Assembly (NCBI GenBank): GCA_018857735.1
Contig: JABMCL010000767.1
Coordinates: 270,001-334,000, forward strand
Direction of reading: 5' to 3'
Length of the DNA stretch: 64,000 nt
DNA from: Alviniconcha marisindica
Lineage: Eukaryota; Mollusca; Gastropoda; Provannidae
Shown here: in pieces, positions 27,844-42,400 of the stretch
How positions within the stretch are numbered: the stretch's first letter is position 1
Layout of the letters: each line of letters begins with the position of its first letter
Made by a program: the position numbers and the translations under genes
The notes under the pieces: generated by a model
Databases searched by the model: none
Told to the model about the DNA's origin: nothing
Seen by the model: only the letters and a program-made list of their open reading frames with translations

Positions 27844-30765
27844 CCACACACACACACACCAAGTCAATGGGACTGAAGAAAGGGTTACCAAGGAGGATTT
27901 GAAAGAACAGAGATAGCATGATGGACAGAAACAGGAGTTGGAGTGTGGTAAGAGAAAGAGCGCTGACCAGTGGACTTACTCAGTTACTGCGAAAGGTAGT
28001 TTTCTGAACACCCAGGTGTCTGCAAAAGGGTGTAAAGGTGAATAAGATCTGAAAGGCAGATGGTGGCTTGATGAGAAATGATCTTAAACTAAAGCAATCA
28101 AAGACAATTTGTATTTGATCCTCTGCTCAGTAGGTAACCAGTGAAGAGAATGAAGCATAGGAGTGGATATTGAGGTTCTAAAAACAACAACAAACACAAT
28201 TACAGTTTGATACCTGAACAGGGTTTAACCGCTGACATCTGAGTTTAACTCTTGATCTGAAAGCTCATTCAGTGCATATTTTGTTAGTATTCATAGGCGT
28301 GGCAATGTGTGCATATATTATATACATGAAAAGTAAATATACTTGCATCATGAGTGATTCATGCTGAGTGTTGCATCTGGAGTATTGGATGATTTTTTTC
28401 TTTCTTTTGGCTCCCCCTTCCCTTGGCCAAAGCCCCTTTTCACTCCATTTCTCACCAGTTGCCACACATTTTCACAGTCACAGCCCAGCCCCATCAGGCC
28501 TCTGTCCTTCTGTCCCACCTCTTCATAGTCACAGCCCTACCCCTTTTGTCCCCACCTCTTCATAGTCAAACCTACCCCTTTTGTCCCCACCTCTTCATAG
28601 TCAGAGCCCTACCCCTTTTGTCCCCACCTCTTCACAGTCAATCCTACCCCTTCTGTCCCCACCTCTTCACAGTCAATCCTACCCCTTTTGTCCCCACCTC
28701 TTCATAGTCAAGCCCTACCCCTTCTGTCCCCACCTCTTCACAGTCAAACCTACCCCTTCTGTCCCCACCTCTTCACAGTCAAACCTACCCCTTCTGTCCC
28801 CACCTCTTCACAGTCAAACCTACCCCTTCTGTCCCCACCTCTTAAAGTCAGCACCCTTTTACCTTTACAGTCAAACCTACCCCTTCTGTCCCCACCTCTT
28901 CACAGTCAAACCTACCCCTTCTGTCCCCACCTCTTCACAGTCAAACCTACCCCTTCTGTCCCCACCTCTTCACAGTCACAGCCCTACCCCTTCTGTCCCC
29001 ACCTCTTCACAGTCAAACCTACCCCTTCTGTCCCCACCTCTTCAGTCACAGCCCTACCTCTTTCTCTGGAACCACATCTTCACAGTCACAGCCCTACCTC
29101 TTTCTCTGGAACCACATCTTCACAGTCACAGCCCTACCTCTTTCTCTGGAACCACATCTTCACAGTCACAGATTTGACACTGGGTGCACTTTGATAAATA
29201 GTGTGTGTTGTTCAGCACAAAGCTAGCGTGCACAGTGATAGATAGTTTACAGTGTCAGTTCAGCTTAAAATCAGTAGTGTGCACTTTGTACAGTTTGTAG
29301 TTCAACTGAGAGCGCCTGTGCTGAATAGTATTAATGATTCTCTGCGAATGTAGTTTCGAAAGTGCAGGTCTCTTTGTTCTAGTCTGAACTTGTTTTTGGT
29401 TGTTTTTTATTTTTTATTGCCCTGTCTTGTCACACAGCATCGGGTCTTTCTGCATCCCCAGTTTCAAATCTCTTCAGACCAGACGGTCTGGGCAGACTCC
29501 ACACTTCTCTGCTATACTTGTGATTTGTGTGTATGATTTTTTGCATCTGTAAGGCTTCAGGTGATAGATCACATTAGCCATAACAGTTATTTAAATTGAC
29601 ATAGCCGTAACAGTTATTTTACTAGATTGACCAATACTGGATTAATGTAGGTGTGTGTGCACACAAACGTGTGTGTTTGTCTACATTCCGCAAGCATGGT
29701 AGGCTGATAGCGTTGGTATTAAAGCAGCATTAGAGACGGGTGATATTGATACACAGCTTTTGCATGCTTCAGTGATGTTGACCATTCTGTCTTTCGTCTC
29801 TGTTTCTTGTTCATCTTTCTGTCACAATTTCGTTGCGGGTTTGGAGTGTGTGCTGCATGTGGTGATCTTCTCTTTCAAGCAAAAAGGCACGTGGGGGTAT
29901 TCATAAAGTTTGTGCTTTGGCAGTGTGGTTGTGTGTGTGTGCATGCGCACACGTGTGTGTGTGTGAATGTGTGCACACACGCCCACTTGTGTGTGTGTGT
30001 GCATGTATGTGTGAATGTATGTGCATGCATGGATGGGGAGAGAGGAGTCTATGCACCATTTAACGTTTTCATGGGCAATGAAAACCTGGATAGCCAGAGT
30101 TGATTGGCCATGCCATAAGGTCTGACTGTATAGCTCGGCTGCATGGCCATGCCATAAGGTCTGGCTGTATAGCTCGGCTGCATGGCCATGCCATAAGGAC
30201 TGGCTGTAGAGCTCGGCTGCATGGCCATGCCATAAGGACTGGCTGTAGAGCTCGGCTGCATGGCCATGCCATAAGGACTGGCTGTATAGCTCGGCTGCAT
30301 GGCCATGCCATAAGGACTGGCTGTAGAGCTCGGCTGCATGGCCATGCCATAAAGACTGGCTGTATAGCTCGGCTGCATGGCAAAAGGCTTCCTTCTTAGT
30401 AGCCAGTGTGCTGTAGACAACGATATCCGCTGCGTGCAGCTTGCTGCCCACTCCTGGGCGCTGTCCTGCCCACAGGGAGGGACGTAGTCCACGGTCCTGG
30501 AGGCTCCTGTGCTGACAGCAATAGTGGAAGGAAGAAGTCATCTTGGTGGCCGAGGCTTTCCTCTGCATGAATTGTCTGTGAACGTCACTCTTCTTTCTGT
30601 GCTGCTCCTTTTGCCAGGAATTGTCTGCCTCGTGAAATTAAACACATTCAGTCTGAAACCACTCCATTTAAAACTGCTGGTCTTCAGACCTATCTGTTTG
30701 AAACATACTACCGCTAGCAAACTCTGTCCCCTCTAACTTCTTCCTAACTTGAATTATTTCAGTTG

Positions 30766-30837
<72 letters not shown>

Positions 30838-33336
30838 TGTAAGTCTTGTGGTCTGAATTGCTTGTAGTCATTGCCGTAGTTTACCCCTTGCATCTCAACC
30901 TGGATACATATTTAAATTTGATTTCTGTACAGTACACCATGCTCTGTTTGTATGTTAGAGATTCATGCTTTACAAATATTTCATTATTATTAATGTTAGA
31001 CTTAGAGATTCATGCTTTACAAATATTTCATTATTATTATCTTCCTGTGACATTGCCCATGGAATACTGCCAGGATTTTGTTTTTTTCTTAAAGCAAGTA
31101 ATGTGTGTTGAGTAAAGGTACTAGGTCAGGTCTGTGTTTGTGATGCACAGGGAACTATCCATTATTGAATGCTTACAGTGCCAGGGTTCATTGTTTTGTG
31201 AGAAAAACACAACAAAGAATTCTATCGTCTTTAGCATGTACCATTGGTTTTTCACAACTGGACATATGTGTTGCAGCAACAACTGGTCAACCAGAACTCC
31301 CAGCTGCTCAACCAGCAACAGCAAGTCCAGCAGAACAACGCCATCAACAACTTGCAGCAGCAGCAGCAGCCCCAGCAGGGCCTGAACAATGCCCAGCAGC
31401 AGCTTCTACAACAGCAACAGCTGCAGCAGCAACAGCAACAGCAACAACAGCAGCAACTGATGCAGGGAGCTGGCCTGGGACAGCAGGGTGGGGTTGCCAA
31501 CATGAACATAGGGGTGAGTGCTGGCATATTTATCTAGAGATAGCAGGGTGGGGTTGCCAACATGAACATAGGGGCAAGTGCTGGCATCTTTATCTAGAGA
31601 TAGCAGGGAGGGGTTGCCAACATGAACATAGGGGCGAGTGCTGGCATCTTTATCTAGAGATAGCAGGGTGGGGTTGCCAACATGAACATAGGGGCGAGTG
31701 CTGGCATCTTTATCTAGAGATAGCAGGGAGGGGTTGCCAACATGAACATAGGGGCGAGTGCTGGCATCTTTATCTAGAGATAGCAGGGAGGGGTTGCCAA
31801 CATGAACATAGGGGCGAGTGCTGGCATCTTTATCTAGAGATAGCAGGGTGGGGTTGCCAACATGAACAGAGGGGCAAGTGCTGGCATCTTTATCTAGAGA
31901 TAGCAGGGAGGGGTTGCCAACATGAACATAGGGGCAAGTGCAGGCATCTTTACCTAGAGATAGCAGGGAGGGGTTGCCAACATGAACATAGGGGCGAGTG
32001 CAGGCATCTTTATCTAGAGATAGCAGGGTGGGGTTGCCAACATGAACATAGGGGCGAGTGCTGGCATCTTTATCTAGAGATAGCAGGGTGGGGTTGCCAA
32101 CATGAACATAGGGGTAGCAGAATGCCAGTGACACCAACCAGTGTATGACCTGTTGGGGTTTTCTGTCGCAGAATGCCATTGACACCAACCTTGGCGTACA
32201 GCAAGGAGTGGGGGGCCCTAATGCCGGAGTCCTGCAAGGTAATATTCCTCCAGCGCAACACAGACTTACCAGTCCTCTCTCTAACGGTGCTAACACCACA
32301 GACAGCCCTAACACTACTCACAGCGTTAGCACCACTGAGCGCAGGCCTTTGTCGCCTGGGTCCCAAGCAAAGGAGGGCCTCCAGTCCTCCACGGCTGTAG
32401 TCCGTGCCATGGGTGGAAAGGTCCCTGTGCACAGCCTGGCTGGCTCGCTGACTGACAGCGGCGACAACGCCTCCCTTGCCGTGGCCCACGTGCGGCCTGG
32501 AAATCCCCCCAACTCTGCCGGCAGGAATGTGTCCTCTCTGGCACCAGGTGACTCTGATCACCAGGCCACGATGGCTAGCGTCCGGTTGCAGGATGGGGAG
32601 GCAGCGGCAGGTAAGGACGGCATTGGCCAGGGTGAGCAAACGGAAGAGAGATGTATGCTGTGGCACCCTGTTCTGTGCTGCCCCCGTCCTCTTCACCGCC
32701 CTAGGCTCCCCTGTCCTCATCAGCATTCTGTGGCCCCCCCCCCATCCTGATCACTGTCCTGGGCTGTCCGTCCCCATCACAGTTTTGGACTCCCTCATCC
32801 CGTCACTGTTTTGGACTCCCCCGTCCTCATCACTGTTCTGGGCTCCCCCATCCTCTTTACTGTTCTGGGCTCCCCCATCCTCTTTACTGTTCTGGGCTCC
32901 CCCATCCTCTTTACTGTTCTGGGCTCCCCCATCCTCTTTACTGTTCTGGGCTCCCCCATCCTCTTTACTGTTCTGGGCTCCCCCATCCTCTTCACTGTTT
33001 TGGACTCCCTCATCCTCTTTACTGTTTTGGACTCCCTCATCCTCTCCAGAAGTCAAGTCAAGTGGTTTATTTCAGAAACCCCAGTGGGGGTACATGAAAG
33101 AACATCAATGAAAGAACATCTGGTAAGACACGGCAGTAAACATAAAATACAAGCGCATACAACAAAAAGAAACAAACGGCAACAAAAACAAAAACAAAAT
33201 TGTACGCATTTCCAAAACAAAAACAACGAGAAACTAGAGAAAGATCATTAACCAAAACAAAAGCTAGAGGAAAAAATGAAAATAGATGGGTACAGCAAAC
33301 ACACACTGACATATACTGACATGTGCTTGCACATCC

Positions 33337-33414
<78 letters not shown>

Positions 33415-36400
33415 GATTTGGGAAAGGAAGGGGAAAGGGGGATTCGACAGGCATACATTCTATAAAACTAGAGATTACCACATCTGCAGAAGGAAGAAAA
33501 AAAAGATGGAGAAAAAAAAGAAGAAAAAAGCTGTTATCGCTCTACGTACTCTTGACATCAGAATTCACTCATAATAAATTTCAAAAAGTGTGCTAAATTT
33601 ACCAATAATCGTTTCGTTTTACTGCAAAAAAGACTGTGAAATCTATTAACATTTTCATTTTTACAATAAAATGGTGAAAGATATTTTTTTCTGGATTCAG
33701 CAAAAAAAGGACAACTAAAAACATAATGGAAATCGTCACCAATGTCAGCAGGTGAACACTTAGTACATAATCTGTCTTCGTAAGGCAAGTTCATTACTCG
33801 TCCCCTTTGAATTGGGAGTCTATGGTTTAGTGTTCTAAAATGTACAAATGTGTATGCTAAGTTAAGCGGTAAGATTTGCAAATAATCTTCAGGTGCAAAC
33901 ATGATTTTAAACATTCGATAATTGTAATATATTTCTTTTGATTCAATTTCTGAGGACCACTATTGGATATACTGATCTCGTAAAACTCATGTAACTTTAG
34001 ACTTAAACCACTGGTTGGGTAATTCAAGTCAAACGGGTGTGTCCACATACCACTTAGGCCAGTCCCGTTAAGGCCCGTCTCAACAGTGGACAAAAATGGC
34101 GATATATATTTTCCCCCCCCTGTACATTTCATAAAGGGAAATTTTTACATAATATTTGAAAACTTAAACTTGTAATTTATATTTACCAATTTAAACCAGA
34201 CATTTAGCATCCTACACTTTGCCTGGACCTCAAGCGGAAACTGTCCAAGTTCACCATAAACCATACAACTTGGGGTAGATTTGCTCAATTTCAAGATTAT
34301 CTTTTAAAAGCGTAGCTGTAGTTTTGATGCAAGGTTTGTCATCATAGGACACCATACCTCACAACCTACAACAAAACGGGGACTATCAATCTGTCAAACA
34401 ACTCAGTTTGGATATCCAAAGGCAATATCAACTTTCTACATTTTTTGAGAAGACCAAACATAGCCCTGGATGCTTTATCATACAAAGATTATTGAGCTAC
34501 GTTAAATTTGTTATATAATTAAAACGTATTCCTAAATACTGAAACTCAAAGATTACCTCCAGACTTCGTCCATTGTACTTAATTGTAGGCATTTTTCGAA
34601 TCTTTCCTCTTGAAAAGAACTACTTTGGTTTTATCAACATTAACCCGCAAACTCACTTATCGCAATAACCAGATAAAGCATCCAAAGCCTGCTGTAATCC
34701 TTCTGCAGATTCAGAGCATATAGTATCATCTGCATACCACAGCATAAACATTTTTAGCATCAGTGATTCATCTTCCCTTTCCCAGCCTAATCCCCTGGCC
34801 TCTCGCCCTAAACTAGGTAATCCTCCTGATCTCTCAGCCATATACTTTTGCAGGTCATTTAGATAATGGCAAAAAGTACAGGTGAAAAATTTTTTCCCCC
34901 TGGCGAACGCCTGAATAACAATAAAAATAGTCTGAACAAACATTTCCTGTTTTCACACAAGATTTTCCCTTTTCGGAAATATCCTTTATAACGGTCAGAT
35001 ACCCGTAACACCAGATCCAGAAGTTTTTGCCACAAAAACGCTCTTTCAACACGATCAAATGCTTTTCCATAATCAATAAACAGGCAATACAGACGCTTTT
35101 TCTTTGCCAAAAAGAAGTCAATGATCCACTGTTGAATGCTACGCTCGGAATCCAGCTTGTTCAGGACCACTGGTGGTATTTTCATCAAAATACTCTACTA
35201 ATCTATTGTTTATAACACTTGTAAATAATTTGCCAAAACAGCTGAGAAAGTTATGCCTCTATAATTGTTTGGATCATCGCAACTACCTTTTTGCTTATAT
35301 TTATAAGGCCCAAAATGTCAGGGAAAAAAATCAAAAAAAATATGAAATAAAGTAAAAAGAAGTAGGTTTTTAGAATGTTCCTATATTGGTAATCATCACT
35401 TCAAAGTGGAAGATAACGACTTTATTAGTTTTTGAGAAAATGAGCTTTGAAAGATGAAAAGTGTATTATGCGGATGTCGGGGATTGCGACACAAAAGTGC
35501 TACTGTATGGCTGGTAAATTATTTTTTTTATTCCCAACCACTTTAGACAGATTAAGGATGTCCTCACAAGTTTTTTAAAATAAATTTATTGCAGTCTGAC
35601 TTCTTAAAAAATATAGACATGTACTGTTTGTCGCAATACCTGACATCCGACATAATTAAATTTTTACCTTTTCTTTCTGACAACAAAAAAACAAATTTTC
35701 ATCCTTTCTCCTTTCAGACATTCTAGGGGAAAGACACACTGGAAAGTCATTTTTGAGGAATTTGTTTCTTTTCTTGACATAGCACAAAAAAAACCCCAAA
35801 AGTGTCGAACATCAGCATTACAGCAAAGTTGACAGTGTCATAAATGTGACTTGACAGTGCAATAATTAGAGATTCTACATTTCTCTTCAACTACAAATGT
35901 AAAACATATATTTAAACACAATGCTACATTCAACTAATGATTGTTGGCTTTTAGTTTTACTGCAGAATTGTAAAATGTCAAACAACAGCTTGCGACAGTC
36001 ATAAGACTTGACATTTAAACATTAAACTTTCTCTTCAGCTAAAAAAATACACATAAAGAAAAGTATTGTACCTAGATCCAGAGTACTGCATGCAACTTCC
36101 TTTTTAATTACATACAGTTGGCTTGTAATTATAGCATTGTAACCCTGTTGAGCACTTCCGACTGGCTATCTCGTATTCAGTCAAAAAAACAACATTTAAC
36201 AGAAGTCTAAAACACCATACCACCTCCTGCAGCATAAAAAGAAACTGCACCTTGAAGTTTCAAGAGAAAGCACACCAAACAGCACAGCACTAAGAAAAAG
36301 AAAAAAACTCTTACAAACAAACATGAAACAACATTGAATTTTGAGTATTTCACGTCTCCAACTAGATCAATCCAGCTGCTCACCAGGGGCAAACTCTGAC

Positions 36401-39400
36401 CGGCACAGCCCTAGCCCTAGCCATCATCAACACTACTTACTTGGGGGGCTTGGCCTACCCCGAAGGACTGATTTTGGAAGAGTGAACAAAAAGTCTCAAG
36501 GGTGGGCCAGCAGCCACATCCCAGTGAGGTCATTCCCCTTGATTGCGGGGGGAAAAAAGGAGAATTTCCTGTAGTCAGTATGACACTTGACAGGGGGGCA
36601 CTGGGTATAACAGGGAATGGGAATGATGGGCCCCTTTGATATATAGTCACCTGTTATTCACTTGGTGTCAGGGCTATGGGCCATGGTGATGGTGGAACTT
36701 ATAAAAGTTCACCAGTCTTGCTTTCCTGCGCCTATGTTGGAGATATGGTCAGCCTAGTGTTGTCAGCATGTTTTGACACTGGATATCCTGCAGCATCTCT
36801 GTGGTGTCCACCATGTGCCTTTTGCTGTACAGATTTAAAGCGGTTGATCAGGTGTTTTTTGGGTGCCAGTAGAGCTTGCATATTCCAGGACTGGTGTGAC
36901 AACTGCCTTTGGGCCCCTGCCTTTTACTAAAGAGGACCCGATCTTCAGGGTTCTTCCCAAAACCCAGGGTCCTGCTTGCTTTTTTGGTGATGTTGATGTG
37001 TCTCCCAGGTGGCGTCTGAGGTCAGTGTGACACCCAAGAAGTGAGTACTTTGACTCAGCATCTGGCCATGCAGAGCATGGTAGTGTTTCCTCTTGCTTTT
37101 AGTAACACTTAGGATGTCACATCTGTCCGGGTAGAAGCACATGTTCCATCTGCTTCTCATTACCCATACAGAAATTGTTTAGATCTTTTTGGAGTATTGC
37201 TTGATCTTCAGCTGTGGAGATGGGGCACTGCAGATGGTGTCATCTTCAAAAATCTCAGTCTGGAGGTAGGCTGTTGTGGCATAGGTCACTGATGTATAGG
37301 ACAAACAATTCTGGGCCAAGAACACTGCCTTAAGGCACCTCTGAGTCCCATGGGACAAACTTCGATCTCATACCATCAACATGACAGCTTGTTGATCTTT
37401 CAGGAAGCTCTTGATCCATGTGTTTGTTCTACCGGGGATCCCATAATGGGGCAACTTGTGAAGCAGGCCTTGGAGAATTCCCGCCCACAAGGTCTACCAG
37501 TTTCCCCGCCCCTTTTAGTTCACTGATTTTAGTGATTAGGCCAAGGAGTTGGGTTTCACATGAGCAACCACATCTGATGCCATGTTGTTCAGGAGCTATG
37601 TGATGTTGTTTTCTGATGCTACTGATGACAAATCGCACTAGTTGCAGACGACACTTGTGAAGGAAATTTGGGTTTGGAACTTTTTTTAATGGGAGCATTC
37701 TTAAAGACAGGTGTGATGAGTGTGGGTTTTCCCCAAACTTCAGGCACAGGCTTCACTGAATGAGGAGTTGATGACAAGGTCATACCATAGCAGGGGCAAT
37801 TTTTTCCCAATCCTGGTCTGTCAGCAGTTATTGGTCTGAAATAATAAGACAATAACAACCAACAGAGAAACTCATCAAAAAAAAATTTCCCATCCACAAA
37901 CATAATGTATCCATAAAATCAATGAATAATTCAATAAAATTAAAATAAAACCTAAACTAAAACCAGACAAGCAAAATAAAAAGTCTAGGAGTACTTTCTA
38001 AACCATCAGTAAAGACTCTTAGTAGCATTTCAAAACTTAAACAAAAAGGTGTCAAAGTCATCACACCAAAATTTTTGGGGGAACCCTGATGTCCGACCGA
38101 CTTTAAACCTCTAATGTTTTAATATATTTTTATTATGTTATTACTGGCCCTCCCCAATTTCACAAGGCGACTTTTCAAACGAAGCGCTATGCAATGTTGG
38201 GATAGCAACTGTCATATTTTACAAATGTCTGCACTTGCAACTAATTGTTTTACCCCCATTTGATCAGCCAAAACAGCAAACTCGCCAAAAATTCTATTGG
38301 GTACCACAACGTCAGCCACCGCAAATCTCCCCCTTGGGAAAAACAACATTTCGTCCATGGTCAACCTGTAAAAAACATCTAACTAACTGTTAACTAGCTG
38401 ATTTCATAAAATAAAGGTGTAAAATTGTGATCGGACGTCAGGAATGGTCGGACGGCACCTCACGACAATAATTACGTCATACCTTTCGATGTTCGCAGCA
38501 GACGATTCCTTTGATGCCATTCAAATCAAATGTGACCAGGAAGTGTCACGCGGTGCCTTCGTGTTTGTTGACAAGTGTAAACCTATATATTAAAAAAAAT
38601 CTTGCTCACAACTTGTTAGATAATGGACGTCATATATTGCGACAAATTTTGAGGAGCAGCAAAAAAAATTAATGTAGCAAAAGTTGTTTGGTTAAATCTT
38701 TTCAAAGCTGCCGAGTGATTGACCGCGAGTCTGATGTGCATAACGTCACTTCCCTCATGTCAAGGGTCAGAGTTGTTTTCAGTCTGTTGTCGAAAGTTCG
38801 CGTTTTGTATTGCGACACAGATGACTGCCAATCAAATAAAGTTCGATATGCTTTTTACACAAGCATAATCTAGTGGAAGTTTTTCTGATGCATGGATCTT
38901 GTAAAACATAACAGATGTGATAAATATAACTTTTCCTTGTTTTCTTTAACCAAACCACACCGACAGAGACGGGCTCTATGCCACTGTCCCTTTTCGTGGT
39001 TGAATTTCAGCAGTAAAATCACACTTTAACGGACATATTTCCCAAACCCTTCAAAATTTCTGCTGCTATTATTTCAACTATATCGTTCATTTTCACCCAC
39101 ACTCATGACAAAATATTTTTTTAAACATCTTTTATTCTCAGCACATCCAAGTCACCCTTTGCAGACACACCTTTTGGCACTTAGTCATATGGGCTTTATC
39201 ATGCCGACCGACCATTCATTTGGGGTCTTACCAGAAAAGAGAATCAAATTAAATAGTTTCGTATATATCTGTCATTTTTCCTGTAGACGCTTTAAAGGGA
39301 AACTCATTTATAATTTGATCATGACCACAAGCTTTATTTGATTTCAGATTTCGCAATGCTTTCAGAATTTCCCTTTCTTTGAAGGCTTTATTTAAATCTT

Positions 39401-42400
39401 CATTGTCATTGTCATAATGATCAGCATCTTGGTCTTCTCTTTCATCTCTTACATCTCTAGTTGTGTCATTGAACAGGCTTTTAAAGTGTTCAAAAACATC
39501 TCGGAAGAAATGCGTTTAGACGCGTCATGTTTTTCAGAATTGGTACCATTAATAATTTTCCAGTAAGTCTTTGGGTCACTGCTTTTCAATACTAAAATTT
39601 TTTCTTAATTAAGTCTGAATGACATTTCCGAAACTGTTTGTTTACTTCTTTTTTATATTCACGACTGGTTTTTGCTTGAATTTCAGTGGTGTGTGCATTT
39701 TTTAAGCGCATTTGTTGATTCTTTGCTCTAAAAAAAGCCTTTCTTTTCCTTTCACATTCTGCTGTGAACCAGACACACTGTTTTGTTTTCCTCTTATGCT
39801 TGTTTTTTCTCTGGTATTGTCTCTAAACAGACCCGTGCTTAATCCACTATTTTTCATAACTTCATTGTTTTTTAAAACAATGTGATTAATAGTATCCAGT
39901 ATCCAAAGATGTAACCTCTGGCGAAAGAAGTTCTTCATCCAATACTATGTTAATTTCATTAATTACTGCATCATCTAATGCAAAAATATACTCATCTTCC
40001 CTTGTTTTACACCATACTGGTTTTCCTGTTATAAACTGTAAGTTTCTTTCATCAGCGTCCTCAAGACAATCATCATCACTTTCAAAGTGTCCAAGTTCTG
40101 TCTCCTGTTCTTCAATAAGATTAAGTTTTAAAACTATGGGGCAATGGACATCTGAGTACAATTCGCAAAGATCAAGCACAGCAAAATTGCTTATCAATGG
40201 AAACAAATCCGACGACACCAAGGCGTAATCAACAACCCCAAGGCTTTACATTTCCCAATACTGGCGCCCGATCCAGCACGCCCATTGACAATAGCAACAT
40301 CAACCGTTTTGCAAAAATCCAACAATCTAAAACTGTAATTGTTAGTAGCCATGTCCTGTGATACCCTTTTTTGGTAATGCACTCGGGATTTTGTCACTAC
40401 CAGGGGCATCATCAAAAACTTTATACGTTTTAAAAAAAAATCATTAAACCCAATCGGGAAAAACCGTCCACAGAAAACCCATTAAAATCCCCAAGAAAAC
40501 AGACACCGTCGTGCTCAAGAAGTAGAAGAGAATTTTCCAGTTCTGTAAATACATCCTTGTTTTCAAATGGGGAACCTTCTGGCGGTAAGTACACCACACC
40601 AAACGGTACGTCACGAGTTACACATTTTTTACTCAGTTTAAAAAATAAAACAATGGCACATAGATCATCACTTATAAAACAGTAGTTTTTTCACTCTAGT
40701 ATCAATTTTCTTTTTAATCTTTGCTTTCAAAAACTGTCACATACTGTGCAAGTTCTTCCTTGATTAATAACAGTACTCCATCAGACTTCCGTCTAAATTT
40801 ACCTCATTTTTATAGAAAGCCACATATCCAGGCACTCAGCTGCGTCTGTGTCGTCAAGTTTACTTTCAGATATAGCTATTATTCATGATTGGAGATTAGA
40901 GACAAGAAATCTGGGTGTTTCATTTTTGAGAGAATCCCACAGACATTTAGTGCCAGGAATGACAGCGGCTTAACATTGGCACAAGGCAATACATTTGGCG
41001 AGGATAAACTTTCATCTCGACATTCATATTTCCCAATATTTTTTCCCACTATGTACACAACCAGAATTCTGACCTGCACGGCAACCTTTTAGAATCGTAC
41101 CATTTCTCCCTGCAGTCTCTATAAAGTCTGTTACAATCAGCTGACTATCTTTTCTATTAACACTAAGATCATCACACGGGAGCACGTCTGCCTCCTCAGT
41201 TAGACCCCGTGGCCTGTTCTTCTGTCAAATTTTTACATCCCTTCAGATTTATAACCTCCTCGTCCCCAGTACTTCCAGAGCACACGCTCTCTTTCGAAAT
41301 GCATGTTTACATATTCATCAGCAACATTTGAAATAATAAGCGAGCCTCCTTCTTCACTTTCACCTTTGTATCTTTCGTTGCTTGACATGTTTTCCCGTTC
41401 CAGAGCCATTTTTTGCTACCACTTGTTTTGTTACTGCACTACACTCAGTGACTATGCTACCCATTTGAACACTGTTACTAACACCACTACTGTCAGCTCT
41501 CATGCGGGCATAAGACACACATGCACAGCTACATCCTTCAGGTATGGGGTCGTGTTTTAAATTTCCAAATGTAAACAAAAAAATTTAAATGGTTTTAAAA
41601 ATTTTAAATCCATTTTTAAGAAATAAAGTTTTACCAGTGCCACCTTCAGTCACACTCACTCCGCTTTGCCCGCACACACACACATCACCACACACACTGT
41701 CATCATGTCGTTCCTCGCATGCCAAAGCTGAAACCGCTGAAGGGCGAGCAAAAGTGGCAAAAGAACGTGAACTTGTCGCAAGTTCCACTGTCTCTGGCAC
41801 GTGCTGAAACGGTTCACTGCACACTTCACTGCACGGGCCTAACGTGCCACACTGCACCGCTCGACTCATAGTGTATAGCTTCCCGTCACGGGCAAAAGAA
41901 GCGTTTTTGATTTATGTTTTCTTTCCCTTTTCCCCCCCCCACCCCCTATCTTCTTCCCTGGTCGAGTCCATTACCTCAGTCCGGTATCTCGGGTATGGCG
42001 TCTCAGAAAAGGGTATCGACTGGGTCACACCCCCATGGGATTCCTAGATACAAAACGGGGCTGTAAAGGGCCCAGCTCCTCAAAGTCAACAGAATCAACA
42101 CCAAGCTTGAAAACACCGGGGTGTCAATGGTGAAGATCCTCCTCGGGCTTTCTCCTTCTGACAGGCCAGGCGGGCGCTTCTTGGTGCAGTGAATTCGCCC
42201 CTCAATGGTCCAGGCATTTTTACCAAGGTTTTTTAAAGTTAACTCTTTGTTGGTTTAAACCCCTCAAACACGTACACTCCCGCGTACTCCGGTTTGTCTT
42301 TCAATACCTTCTTCTTCTGCATGACCTCCTTCCTCTTCTTCCGGGAAACAAAGAGCACCGGACAGGCCTCCCCTTCCTCGTCCTGTCGCCTGTTCCATGC

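Noticed and set aside
31165..32148. 327-codon plus-strand ORF and 302-codon minus-strand ORF across exon 8 and the following array
   Set aside because: They arise because the 60-bp array has a codon-multiple period. The real exon 8 frame is a different one and stops in the first unit.
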